A DNA stretch of 64,000 nt from Rhodopirellula baltica (lineage in GTDB: Bacteria > Planctomycetota > Planctomycetia > Pirellulales > Pirellulaceae). The notes under the pieces are model-generated. The model searched no databases. It saw only the letters and a list, made by a program, of their open reading frames with translations, and was not told where the DNA came from. The stretch lies in the NCBI GenBank assembly GCA_002901265.1, contig PPHI01000043.1, positions 1 through 64,000 of the forward strand, given 5' to 3'. Shown piece by piece: positions 36,001-44,900 of the stretch (its first letter is position 1; every line of letters begins with the position of its first letter). The position numbers and the translations under genes are program-made.

Positions 36001-38968
36001 ACAATGTGCCATCAGCGCGGTTCAAACGTGTATTGGAATAAGCCAGCGAAGTAGAGATCGACACGTCTTCAAAGACGCGGAACGTCGTGGTGTATCCGTT
36101 TCCGCCGATCGCAATCCCTTGCTCACTCTCGACCTGTGCCGCAACCGTTAACTCGTACTCCGCCGGTGACAAGGTTTCGAAAAGTAAACTTGCACTGCGT
36201 GACTGGGCATCGTATGCGACGGCGCCGATGTTCACGGTTTCACCGGTGTCACGGTTCTTGAGCGAATAGTTCGAACGTTGGTTCCCGGCAGCGGGATCGT
36301 TGTTCGATTGCAGGAGTCCCACATCAAAAACAAGTTCCGCTTGGTTGGCGCCGTCTTTGATTCGAGTCTCGATCACGCGAGGCGCGGCAACGGTAAAGAA
36401 CACATCAACTTGCTGGCCTTGCGTTGCCAGGAAGCGTCCTCCACTGATGGGCTGAATTTCTTCGACTCGGCCACTGCCACCGGTCGCAATCACAGTCTGT
36501 CGAAGTGAAAGCGGGTCAACGATTGAAATCGAGCCCTTTGATTCATGACCGACAATCAACGCGTCTTCATACAGCGAGCCGACGGGCCCAATGGCGAGCG
36601 ATTCGGCGCGACCTTCGATCTGTACCACCGTTTCCGCTCGTCCACGGAAATCGAATCGCAAGATCTGACCACCGTTGGGCCAAGCGGTTCCGTACAACAC
36701 TCCGTCGCGCGTGACGGCCAGCGAATCGGCACGAACATCGCTGAAAGGGATCAACTTTCGAGTCGATGTATTGAATCGACTGATTCCCGAAGTCGTAGAA
36801 ACATAGATTTCGGTCTGCCCGGGAATGGCAGCCAAGCCCAATGCGATGCCGGCTCCGATGCGATCGAGCACGGCACCTGTGTTTGGATCCAGTTGCAGCA
36901 GACCTTGGCCGCCTGTGGACGCCCAAAGTTGCCCGGATGCATCAAACACCACATCGTAAATTGGCGAGGTACTCGGTAACGCGGTCAATCGATACTGAGC
37001 GGTCGCAGGATCGAGCCCGGCCGGGATTTTGAACAGTTCGTTCCGACCGGCGCCGCCAGAAAGGTAAATCGATCCATCGGGCCCGACCGCCATTGCCAGT
37101 GCGCCGATGTCAGCACCGCTATTGCCAGGAATCGTAGTAAAGCTCTCAGCTGCGAGTGGCCGAATCACACGATTGAATCGACTCGGCTTTGCGGCGCTCG
37201 TTTTCGAAGGGATGCCGAACGCGATTTCATCGAACAGGCGATCCGCGACGGTTGTCGGCTCCGGCGTCGCTTGTGGCAGCGTAACCGTGGGAGCAATCGT
37301 CACACTGGGAGCCGAACCGAGGTTGATTTCTGGAACCAATCGCGGGACGCGAACGCCGTTTGGTACCGGTTCGATGTTACCGGCATTATCAATTGCCCGA
37401 ACCAAAAACAGCGGCGATTGCCCCTCTTCCGCTTTGTAGACGAACGATGTCTCATCCGTTCGATACAACACAGACCGATAGCGTGTGCCACCGTCCAATG
37501 AAACCAACAGCGAGTACGTGGCAATCCCGCTTCCGCCTTGGTCATCGGCGGATGACCACTGGACTTCGTAACGATTTCCGCCCAACGGCAAGACACTGAC
37601 CGTACTGGTAGGCGCAACCGCATCAAGCACCGCCGTCTGTGTGGTGCTGTCGATCGGAGCGTCGTCATCGATCAGCCAACGCGCGGTCATCTCGATCAAG
37701 TCACCGGTCGCCAGTTGGTCACTCGAACCTGCGGCTTCGACATTGTTTGCTGACGCCCAGAAACCGACAGTCAATGTCTGTCCTGGTTGTAACAAACCGA
37801 TCGCCGGATCAACGGGTGGTAGTCCGTCACGACCGTCAACCGCACGTAACAAGTACGACGCGACACGTGTCGTCGCATCAACTCCTGCCGTGACTTGCAA
37901 GACGTAGCCTTCGGTATCGGTGAAATCGAATTCGCCGACGAAGTTGGGACGGCCAGCGGGTAGCGGAATCTGCAGATCACCAAGTTTGATGTCGGCCAAC
38001 TGGAAACTTCGTTCGTCCAAGGTGTCGTCCAGCGGAATCAGCACACGGATTTCCCGCGCCGCATCGACAGCATCGACGTCATAGGTCGCTTTTGCCGTGT
38101 ATGGCAACGGCGTCGCGATCGGTACAAAATTATCTCGTCCAAACCCAGTCGGTCCTGTCAACTGAACGTCGCTACCAACGGATTCGCCGAGCCCCTCCAA
38201 ATTGAATGCAATCTCATCAGCAACTTCGCCAGATTCAATCAACGGCGGTGGGCCGGCACGGAGCTCAAATGTGACGAAGGACGTCGGATTACCCAAACCA
38301 AGATCGAATGCTTCAAAGTCCGGTACAGCCCCACCCGAATTCGCATCGGGTGTGTGCCCATGCAAAGCCCGCAGCTGTTCGATGAACCACTCCATGTTGC
38401 TGGCGGCGGTCGCCGGACCGATGTTTGCATCATCGATGATCCCTCGTCCTGTTTCGCTTCCAAGCAATCCGCCAATGACGGAGAAGAATGCGTTGATGTT
38501 TTCCGCTTTCCCGTCAGCCGTTGGTGGACGATCTTCCGGTCGCAACAGCCCTTGGTCGGTGAGTGCATCGAGATAGAGACTGAAGAAAGCGTCCGCGTCA
38601 GAGGCAAACGCTTGGAGTGCCGACAGGGAATTGATCCTGAATTGGGTGACAGCTTCAGTTGTCCCTTCAATGTCTGGAAGATTTTCGATGTCCAGGTCGA
38701 TGATCGTCGTGCGCAGCGTTTCCGCTTCCGTCCGTTGGTACTCGATGTACTCGGCCGAGCTCATCGGTGTCGCGGCAGCGGCGACATAGAAATCGAAGGC
38801 TAGATCATCGAGTTCAAACGGACTGAGGTTCCGTAAAAAGTCGGGGTCAGATTCCAGCTTCTCTCGTAAGCCCGGATAGATCGTTACCGCTGATCCGATT
38901 TCGGTGACACCTTGGTTTGGCAGGTCGATGGCAACACCGCGCACGGTCAGCTTGCCGTCGAGATTCAA
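25730..38968 (-). CDS. Giant multidomain surface protein, middle part (Ig-like, propeller, YD repeats)
   Basis: 4412 residues. After about 200 helical residues come Ig/Fn3-like domains, a beta-propeller (about 590-900), nine cadherin/He_PIG-like repeats of about 95 residues (about 1069-1939; the D-DGD calcium-type motif recurs), an RHS-type N-terminal region with YD repeats (about 2130-2400), a dockerin pair (GDVNADGQLDATDSSLL and DADRDGTVDELDLAAF, about 2510-2570), a Big_2-like domain (about 2690-2800), a second YVTN-type propeller (about 3220-3500) and the start of the long YD array (about 3985 to the end). It starts with TTG at 38968, overlapping the upstream TGA (TTGA), and ends in the same kind of overlap with the next ORF. 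There is no signal peptide of its own, which supports the view that it is the middle of one huge secreted protein. Confidence 0.88.
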   Translation of the reverse strand: MNLDGKLTVRGVAIDLPNQGVTEIGSAVTIYPGLREKLESDPDFLRNLSPFELDDLAFDFYVAAAATPMSSAEYIEYQRTEAETLRTTIIDLDIENLPDIEGTTEAVTQFRINSLSALQAFASDADAFFSLYLDALTDQGLLRPEDRPPTADGKAENINAFFSVIGGLLGSETGRGIIDDANIGPATAASNMEWFIEQLRALHGHTPDANSGGAVPDFEAFDLGLGNPTSFVTFELRAGPPPLIESGEVADEIAFNLEGLGESVGSDVQLTGPTGFGRDNFVPIATPLPYTAKATYDVDAVDAAREIRVLIPLDDTLDERSFQLADIKLGDLQIPLPAGRPNFVGEFDFTDTEGYVLQVTAGVDATTRVASYLLRAVDGRDGLPPVDPAIGLLQPGQTLTVGFWASANNVEAAGSSDQLATGDLIEMTARWLIDDDAPIDSTTQTAVLDAVAPTSTVSVLPLGGNRYEVQWSSADDQGGSGIATYSLLVSLDGGTRYRSVLYRTDETSFVYKAEEGQSPLFLVRAIDNAGNIEPVPNGVRVPRLVPEINLGSAPSVTIAPTVTLPQATPEPTTVADRLFDEIAFGIPSKTSAAKPSRFNRVIRPLAAESFTTIPGNSGADIGALAMAVGPDGSIYLSGGAGRNELFKIPAGLDPATAQYRLTALPSTSPIYDVVFDASGQLWASTGGQGLLQLDPNTGAVLDRIGAGIALGLAAIPGQTEIYVSTTSGISRFNTSTRKLIPFSDVRADSLAVTRDGVLYGTAWPNGGQILRFDFRGRAETVVQIEGRAESLAIGPVGSLYEDALIVGHESKGSISIVDPLSLRQTVIATGGSGRVEEIQPISGGRFLATQGQQVDVFFTVAAPRVIETRIKDGANQAELVFDVGLLQSNNDPAAGNQRSNYSLKNRDTGETVNIGAVAYDAQSRSASLLFETLSPAEYELTVAAQVESEQGIAIGGNGYTTTFRVFEDVSISTSLAYSNTRLNRADGTLLFDVVVSNTADFDIAGPINVMFDQLGDSSVVFFGNDGAPADANGYQILADGEVLQAHGTSSPQTITIANPNLVDLNFQPRILATLPPNQLPLFSTSPSQFASIDTAYGYDAEADDPDGATVSYVLANAPAGASVNAATGQITWTPGKDAATNVDFELRAYDARGAYKRQTWTVDVSGANRAPIVAPIGDVFATEGDLIEIPVSAFDPDGDDLFYFADRLPPGAVFDWYSQMLRWRPDGSAAGVYEDVTLIASDGFVESSVSFEIVIAANNVAPRLQPIASRTINEGDELTIRLLGEDEDGDNLRYQSSNLPPGSYLDPNTGIFEWTPGFDQHGVYDLKFSVDDGDARTEQTAHIVVNNVNGQVRFSTIDPTEIFEGQTFNLRVAAFDPEFPVAPTSPTTTGDDFYVDFETLLPNLTYQVSGLPSGATFDDDRQLLTWTPGFNDSGQYDITFTATDDGDGTGTSTSDTVVVSINVADANFAPQIESISATTLAVRETLDIPIVATDFEGSALKLDVRFGESTVLPDFATFTDFGDGTGTLSLSPLPGNRDDLLVTVIATELDGPSPLQSQSQFTLQITSENEPPRFKPLYDSVVLVDTTFSLDLVLSDDDQDALTVVASGLPSGSQLIDTGVYGRRKFTWSPTETDIGTYTLTFTATDSGNGDAANQLTDTRTITLTVRNSNIRPTLDPIGEQTVAEGQTLSFTAAAADSDGDTVSFTAGLISGGVAASLPSGASFDGTTGTFNWTPNATQSGTYRIRLTATDGAGSRSEDVFITVTNTNVAPVFSKLPRLYTREGDQLIFSVNAGDADGESLVFDFDGVAPNGFKFDPLSRTVIWDVDYSSAGDFVLPFKVTDPSGASDALNVDVRVLSTNRSPSLTLPSFRQAEIGQLLEIPVLASDPDGDMVTISASDLPAGATLDADHVIRWTAASFQAGTYTVRVTATDGDLAIERPITIVASVEPSGPKLRIVTTPSFPASPGQPITIEPIADSDVELANATLSIDGQIIVLDELGRGTFVSVQPGRFEITATVTDAEGRTTTTKSPLYVRDPADFTAPRIEVLQLAPPIFTESRDLIVNISDAGLAEYKVELIPRGGNGAVLISEGTTSITENIAIDPSLFANGFYTLHITASDFGGLESEYNHEIEINSVSKSGALLEVAVDMTVSLAGIAVPISRVHDSLTMTNAASEFGNKWAFPLFNPQLSLDVGNNDSGQFPAMTDQGRVYLTLPTGERVAFRFEPSSQAIGSVEAFVPGWTSDTSAQWELESPRANLRRAGNSYYEIGSGLPYNPGLVAVGETAFTLISPSGQRHTFERTQSGYKLHSIQAAASEVFLRVTDSALIAPSGERLTIIRNSEGQISELVGPSGEHVVYRYDDVGRLSNVVDLGNSGRTFYGYDAEHRLRTIAVSGAAGTSFSYDDTGVNVSPLQPHLGGTVELLAAPIIGTHQQSPSNYSFTITQGELNSSPSGTITLGIDVDHGTGAINGLVAGTEVAEGDRSVNTFTIETAGTYQLSISGATGEDFTAVIYLAGDVNADGQLDATDSSLLDAALGSDFGDPEYVVQADADRDGTVDELDLAAFRSQFGLQINQAPVYESGEPLLVRTGSQFVVSATEGWADPEGEAFWATVDSATNSTVRALGGGLVLVSPSISQGDISLTLVADDGVLQSAEFNRSIEVLSGGYESLELSQLDPSVRLGQTIKIGVFGILADGTKERLSANDIEFESLTPDLFQVTDLGFVVGSNIGNGALAVSAFGLSTATAINVGGAAREFVDVYPGSYVLRPGEQRPFVVRQRLEQNVVDVTADAETYYVIEDPSVVAIDANGVLTALTVGTTAVTVVRGGKTYQTEFQIAEAKSDTIVGPEGGLIASDDGILVGIPMGALDSTIDISIGAATETDLPFALPPGFSFAGGAELLGIPNQADYPLQVSIPAGPGLSAGDVTYLFREVEVLREGTDPLTTWMIVDVMRVGDDGQMHTTSPPNVGVSGRILDGNNSLFKFSPSGMMFAASPGLFTALGAMSDLSTRISTAGDAQFGDAVVSMDAAIDDATDGSSKFYAANDALGTFLVPAIYSIDYVLTQYKTTPSGLVETANQNVSIQSGTIPNIVLPSVPRSQTRSTPPTVIGAELIPPSNGGSFVVKLEGSEFVMANPYKGVPQLDGSTLGSKVEDLYVTIEIGARDTFNTDGTPLILGGKDIRIPGDKLTLDGDFLSFEVPVGAQVAGTIITVTRPMDLPVDNEFGRQELTSNPVQLLADQRYAMVASGADGAVLIYDICATLTDGEFDLACTVTDPDGDTKLNPFTRASINLVNGQATSTLTPRKTTASPDGARFYVTIDQGMVAVVDTVALQQIDTIPDDDEKPETLGVNTIKLPEGAKAFDLAFAPSGRRLYVSDYRSASVYVIDTDPYSSTYHQTIQTVAFPRTISGVGTVGVIGLRGLAVDSEGNRLFVAAPKQDLFNVRGGTEGVVLSVPLRDEDGNFLSELTFDPGNDEQAVTVVGPGPYELSATDDAGVMLVTDRVADSFGLTVIRKQDEGPWQYETVNFESYGAIPRLVEGRGTQVHGVSNAQGVQYIPANTFEAQIGKHPAYAVVSAYRQFVQGDPKHDPGLGPFFAYNASQTDASGQTQFELIAAGGTIGFIRNPLGNFDDPLTRPRLVAATTPIVNGFTDDIAVSLQSGMVLAPQQAQDIVTGYDLSSMIALIESEATGESVPSWSQIGEDPAADGPLSRLLRGPLSTLPIDRVDPKLADAADFRFHTIDLGGDFALAYGVPNVGPDGESPNKYAPLPGGNLPRGISVQPAASGTLLGLAPTPYNQTPSMLGFPSRPLEVEAGVNAMVEVHSGAVQRSVPLVTYRSLETDRGLVLHYDSLRADPRPIHHLNLTSLDKVTYDTANDRLAYQVTAIGPDGKRYSSDGIDAATAQSQGLQEGYAYFKLPKAQPKETYGVGLQMDLSDAPTGLYTFEVSYGLMRRNGDSYDGRIVSQTSIEAVVNETESPFGGGWNLEGYLRMYPGDAGVLLVDGNGLEHIYLAPQDGSNLYTATVEDYSELRFENNRFYRRLRDGTEQVFDQDGYLESSTDRNGNSTQFIHQDGKLVEITDPVGLTTKLVYSGDYLTSVVDPINRTTRIDNTDGNLVEIVHPDGAKLSFQYEYVHQDDPEIGDHLMTGQTLPRGNDNTDPLSGSFKETYEYNDVNGRFESGTRVDSKTTTLTAAQVMFLADPEKISDPTQAEELHVLSSPATAELSEDLVSQCGGDPPESSAVRYTASAMHTDFKGTRREFKMTNFGQYHDSRDDARQTKQVGRGLNAGRVLVEKDAVGNLTCYVRDFLGNVVSQTDYPDGSPATQTIAYDYDPEFSYSESYNIPVKIIDAVGRETLHSLDSKGNILRTTISDPHAPAGSPTQTIQQYTYDSGHGYLPDVATDALGNQIDRNYNSQG
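33150..35760 (-). repeat. Nine cadherin/He_PIG-like repeats
   Basis: Repeat units of about 280-300 nt in the middle giant ORF, each beginning with an N-x-x-P motif (NRAPIVAPIGD, NVAPRLQPIAS, NIRPTLDPIGE and so on) and containing an acidic calcium-type loop such as DPDGDDL or DSDGDTV. Such arrays are extended, calcium-stiffened stalks in surface proteins. Confidence 0.8.
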
Positions 38969-41900
38969 TCTGGGGCAATTGCCGACGAATCAAAGGTACT
39001 GATCGAGTCAAACAATGGCGCGATCGTTGTCGCGTCGCCGCGCAGCCCCGTCTGCACGGCAATCGCCGGACCTGGAACGAGGTCTGGTACCTTGTTCTCG
39101 ATGTTCGGAAATGCGAATTCAAACACCGTGTAGGGCGTGTCGACGTTGGCGAGGTTTTCGATCGCGAAACCGTAAGCTCCTGTTGCCCCCAGATCGATTT
39201 GACTGGGACCGCCAACCCCGACGTTCGAGGCCAATACATCAGCGGACTCGACTTGGAACCGGTACGGGTCGATGGCAACACGTCCGTCGGGATGCAGCAC
39301 TTCGACATCGTATAAACCCTGTGGTGCGCCACGCAGATCAAAGACCGCGATCATTTTTGTCGCGTCAACTCGGTTCACGCTGACCGGCGCAAATTCGGCA
39401 AGGCTGGGCCGGACCAATCGAATCGCCGCTTGCTCGGGGAACTCGGCGCCATCAACGGTGATCGTGACGTATCGATCATCACCGCCAGAGTCGGGCGAGA
39501 CTCCGGTGATCCCGAACGGTAGCCGCGTTGCGGTTAAATCGACGTCGTATTCACTTCGCAATCGAGGATCATAGTCACCATCTTCGGTATCGATGCGCAC
39601 TCCCGCTTGGGCAAGCAGGAAGTACCGTCCGCCCAACGTTTCCGGGATCACCAACGTTTGATCCGCGTTCAAGTACCCTTCGTACGCGGCGTCATAATCG
39701 AACGGCGAAGGCAATCGCTCGTAAGCGACATAAAGCTCGTGTGATCCGACATCGTCTAAACTGTCGAGACTGATTTCGATCGTTTGTCCCGGAGACGCGT
39801 CAAACTGAAACAGTCGGCTGACACCCTGTGCGAGTTTGTCACCAAGCGGCACATCCAGTCGCAACACCGGTATGGTGACGTCAACGACATCCGCCGACGT
39901 CAAGTTATTGTTCCGATTGTTTTCGCCTTCGACGACATCATCAAAAATGTCTGTTCGAACGATGATTCGGTAACCATCCGGCAACACAGCTGGCACTTCA
40001 AAATCCAGCGTCGACGTGTATTGCTCTCCCGGTTGCAACGTCCGAACGCCTGGTGACTCGACACGTCCAAGCAACTGGTCGCCAATGTCCCACACATTGT
40101 CGGCCGACAAGTACGCCGCATCAGCAACGCGGGCCTGCGTCTTCGCATTGCCGCGATTTTCGACAGTCCATGAAACGCTGGCGACGTCGCCTACATTCGC
40201 GGAGGTCGGCGCGATGATACTGATTACTTGCAAGTCGGACGGAGGCGGTTCGACAATCAGAATCGCACTGTTCGACACCGTGATATTATTGGTTTCATCA
40301 CTCTCGATCACTTCGCCGTCTGGCCGGGCCGATTGTGGGATATCTGTCTGGACGATAATGAAATAGTCACCGGTGATTCCACGAGGCATACGTGCCGAGG
40401 TCGACACAGTGACGGTTTCTCCGGCCGACAACGGAGAATCGCGTCGGATCTGTGCGATATAGTGGTCGCTCGACGGATCCAGGAACCGATCTCGCGACAG
40501 ATAGACGCGATCAAAGAATGGCGTCTGCGAATCAGGCACCGCACCGCCATCGTTGCTGATTGAATAGCTGAAATGGATGTCGTTTCCAACTCCGATCACA
40601 TTCACCGGTGGTGACGATTGGCTGACAAAGTCGACCGTGTCGACCACCAAATCAGGAGCTTCGACGTATTGAATGTCTAAAGGGGTGATCGCTTGATTGT
40701 CGCCCTCGTCGTTGAACTCTTCGACGACATCGGTGATTCCTTGAAGCCGAATGTTGCCTTCGGCGATCGGGTACGGCAGCGGACGGAAGTAGGTTTGATT
40801 CCGAAAAATTGCGTCCGTTTCGGCGATGACATAGAACTGCCCACCGATGTTGTACGGCAAACGGACTTGTAACTGCACGTCATAGCTTTCGCCAATCGCC
40901 AGTGCGCCTTCACGGAATGCTTCGCCCAACCAAATGTCATAAGCGTCCGAGGACGTGTCCGTCGAAAGGTAAACTCGATCGGGCCATTTCGACTGACGTG
41001 TCTGACGCGTCCCGTTGTTGGTGACGGTGAACGAAACATCCATCAACGATCCGCTGTTCGGATCAGTGGGCACCGCCGACAAATTCGAGATCGTCAAATT
41101 GGGTTCGGCATACTGAACCGCGATCTCATTGGACGTTCCGAAGTTATTTTGTTTTTGGCCTCCTTCCCAAACACGCGATTCGAAGTACGTCGGCCAACTC
41201 GGAAAACTGTCTTTTCCAAAGGCTGACAGGTTGGGCACACCTCGGCGAACCGAAATGTTTACAAAGACATGTGCGTACCATTTGCCGCTACTTCCGGGCG
41301 GCGACAGAACCGTGACGTTGTCGTTGTACGTCGAACCGACGTCGAGTGGTCCGTCGAGTACCTTGGTTTTGGTCGCAACGAGTGAAGCGCGTGTGTGGTC
41401 AAAGACGGGGTCTTGAGACAAAAAGACGAATTGCGTCAGGCTGCGTGTTTCCGCGTAGGTCGCCAAGTTGCCGGTATTGCGGACCGTCCAGTTCACCTGA
41501 ATCGGCTCACCCGAAAAACTAGTAGGTGATGCGGATACGGATTGCACCGTCAAATCGGCGATCCCGTCGGTGATCGCTGCCGCAGCAGAACCGACGTTGT
41601 TGTCGGTGAACGGCCCCTCGTAGACTTGTACCAGGGTATTGCTTGGGCCGGCCAAGATCGCGACAAGCTCGGATCGAGAAAACTTCTTGATGTCACCGAT
41701 TTGCGTTTCACCTATCGGTTTACCGGTGGCAGCTTCGACGCGTTTCAATACCGCAGCGACTTCCTGAAGGAACTTTTCTTCTTCGGTGAGCGCGACTCGC
41801 GGATCAACATTGGTCCGAACCAGCAAGTATTGTCCCTTGGCCGAAGGCGGCAACGTAAACTCGGCTTCCTGCGAGTATTCTTCGCCCGTCTGGAGTCGCC

Positions 41901-44900
41901 CGGAATGCGGCAAAGCGAAGACCAGCTGATCGCCGGAATCGAACACTGGGTCATCCGAGACATACACAGCGTCCGCCCAGTTTTCACGATCGGTCGCGGT
42001 GGGCCCGATGTTGTCGACTGTCCACGAAAGCGAGACCGGTTGCCCACCGACCAGTGGATCAGTGCTCAACACATCAACCGTGCGTACACGTAGGTCAGAC
42101 GGAGGCGTTAGCAGGACATTGATCGGAGTGCTTGTGTAATTGTTGCCCTCGAGATCATTCGGTGCGTCAGGATTAGTATTCTCGGCGAAGGCGACTTCGT
42201 AGACGCTTCGGTAGCCGTCCGCATAAACGGTCAAGAAGTACTGCCCGGTCAGGCCCTTGGGGACGCTTACATTAGTGGTCGCTTCATACGACTCACCGAC
42301 ATCAAGAACCCCGGTGTGACGGAACGTACCAATTTGACGGTCACCACGTCCTGGCTTTGGACCATCTGTTCCTAATGTCAACCAGATTTGATCGGTCCAA
42401 GAACCTGGGTCCGTTACGCCTGTGCCGCGGTTGGTGACTTTGTAGCGAACCGTGAAAGAACTGTTGTCGAACGTGTCGGCAGGTCCGCTGACGAAATCAG
42501 CGACCAGATCTGGCGGAGGAACCGGATTGGCATCGATCGCAACTGCGGATGAATCACGGTTGTTTCCATCATTCGGAAACTCGTCAACATTGCCTTTGGC
42601 GTCGGTTTCAACCAAGACAAACCAATTTCCAGAAATCGCTCTTGGTATCAGAAACGATCCCGTCGTCGTGTACTCGGTCGCACCACCATTGGGCGAACCG
42701 GCGAACGCCAAAGCGGACCCGTTCTGAAATTCGCCCAATAGGATCGCGCCAGAGGTACTGCTGGAGGATGACGAAAGCCAAACGCGATCGGTCCATCGAC
42801 TACCACCGGAAGGTGTATCTGCGGTCCCGGCATTGCGAACCGTGAACTGAACGTCGATTGAGGTTCCTGCGGTGACCATACCGCCGTATTGACTATCGAC
42901 CGTTACCTGCAGATCCGGGCGAGGACGGTAATTCAAAAGCAAAGCATCCGACACACCCGTATTGTCAGTCTCGACCGCCTCGATCACTTGATTGCGATAG
43001 TCTGTCTCGACATAAACTTTGAACTGCCCTGTCGCTCTTGGCAGCGTCACCAGTTCGGTGCGACGGATCGAATTGCCTGGACCAAGTGAGTCGGTAAAGT
43101 CAAACGTTCCGAGCAGATAGCTGATCGCCGAATTGTCTGTCGATTTTAAGTAGACGCGATCAACCCAACCGCCTTCGGTCGCACCGTTGCCATCAAGCGC
43201 GTCATTTTCCACCACCCAACTGATTTCAATCTGGCTCCCATCGAAGAATCCTTCCGGCGCATTGGGGATGATGACTTCGTTGTTTTGAATGATCAGGTTC
43301 GCGGTCGGTGGCACGTAAGTGACATCGAATTGTCCGCTACGCGCTTGGTTGCCGCCTTGATCGTCATAACCGCCATACAAAAATTCGTACGGCCCTCCCG
43401 TTCGCACGTAGACGTAGTAGTCGCCGTCCAAATCGCGTGGCAGTTCGAACGATTCAGTTCGGGTGTAGGAAGCCCCCACGGCCAACGCGCCACCATGTGT
43501 GCTGCTGCCGATCAGCCGTAAATCAGTCCCGTCATCTTTCTTTGAAACGTAGACGTAGTCGGTCCAGGTATCACGATTGGTGGTCGCGATCCCGCGATTT
43601 CCAACGGACCAATTCACCTCTAGCGGTTGCCCCGAAGTAGGCTGTGTTTGCGTGTTGACGGTAACATCACTGACAAACAAGTCGCTGTAAGTGCTGGTCG
43701 CGACATCAACCGGATGGTTTGGTGTTCCGATATTTGACGCATCATTTTCAAGCTCGTAGACGGCGTCCGTGGCATCGGTTTGCACATACAGTGTGAACCG
43801 ACCGGTCGTCCGAGCGGCAAGAGCAATGATTTCGGTACGGGAGTAACTTTGTCCTGCGGGTACGGCACCATCGTGCTGGAACTCGCCAATCAAACGGTCG
43901 TCCGCATCACCGAAAATATCGTCGGTTGAAAGGTAAACGCGATCCGTCCAGGAATCAGTTCGCCCCGGACCGGCACCGACGTTTTCGACCGTCCAGCTGA
44001 CTGTCAAATCCACCGGATCACCGATCAACAGTTCTGGGGCAGTCACCTCCGTCACCGTTAAGTCTGCATACGGGAACCCTGTAACCTCGATCACGGCTGA
44101 AGCGGTCCCGATGACTTCACCATCCCCTTCCGCCACTTGATTGGCAGCGTCCGGGACAACAATCAGATTCCATGAACCAGAGATTCCGTCCGGGAGAGTA
44201 AGACTGATTTGCCGCGCGACACTGGCGTCAACCGCGAGATCTGCTGTGGCAATGGCCTCGCCGAGTAATTGATCATCATTCGAAAACGCATCATCGCTGG
44301 ACAGATAAACGCGATCGATCCAAGTCGATGAAGCTGTCGCGTCTCCTTGATTGAAATCTTCCCAGCTGACCAACAATGATTCTCCGCTGGTCGGCGTTAC
44401 GCCTGGCTGTAGCGTGATCGCTTGAATGATCAGATCCGGAAGTGGCTTTTCCTGAACCGACAGCAGGTTCACACTTGACGAAACGTTGTTGTTTTCGACC
44501 GTCGGTTCGTAGACCACATTGGTTGAGTCCGCTTCGACCAAGACGTACCAGTCTGAAAGTGTCACATAGCTAGGGATCAAAACCGATCGGGTCGTGGTAT
44601 AGGAAGCGTCTGACTCTAGGGCACCGTTGTGGGTAACGCTGCCCAGTAAAATATCGTTCCCGCGATTCTGGTCGCTACTCAAATAGACGCGATCAACCCA
44701 AGAACTCACGGCCGTGGTTGCCGATCCGTCATTGCGCACACGCCAAGTGACATCGACGGTCGCACCTCGGTAAGCAAGCGCCGGAATACTGATCGCATCG
44801 ACGATCAAGTCGGCCGGTGGCGCCGCTGCCTCGATCGTCAAAGGACTTGTCAGCAAGTTGTTCGACTCGTCCTCTTCAAACACCTGTTCGGCCCGATCAA

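Noticed and set aside
25730-38968. Classical slippery heptamer at the giant-gene junctions
   Set aside because: The sequences before the TGA codons do not fit the X-XXY-YYZ pattern, so programmed -1 frameshifting of the usual type is not supported.
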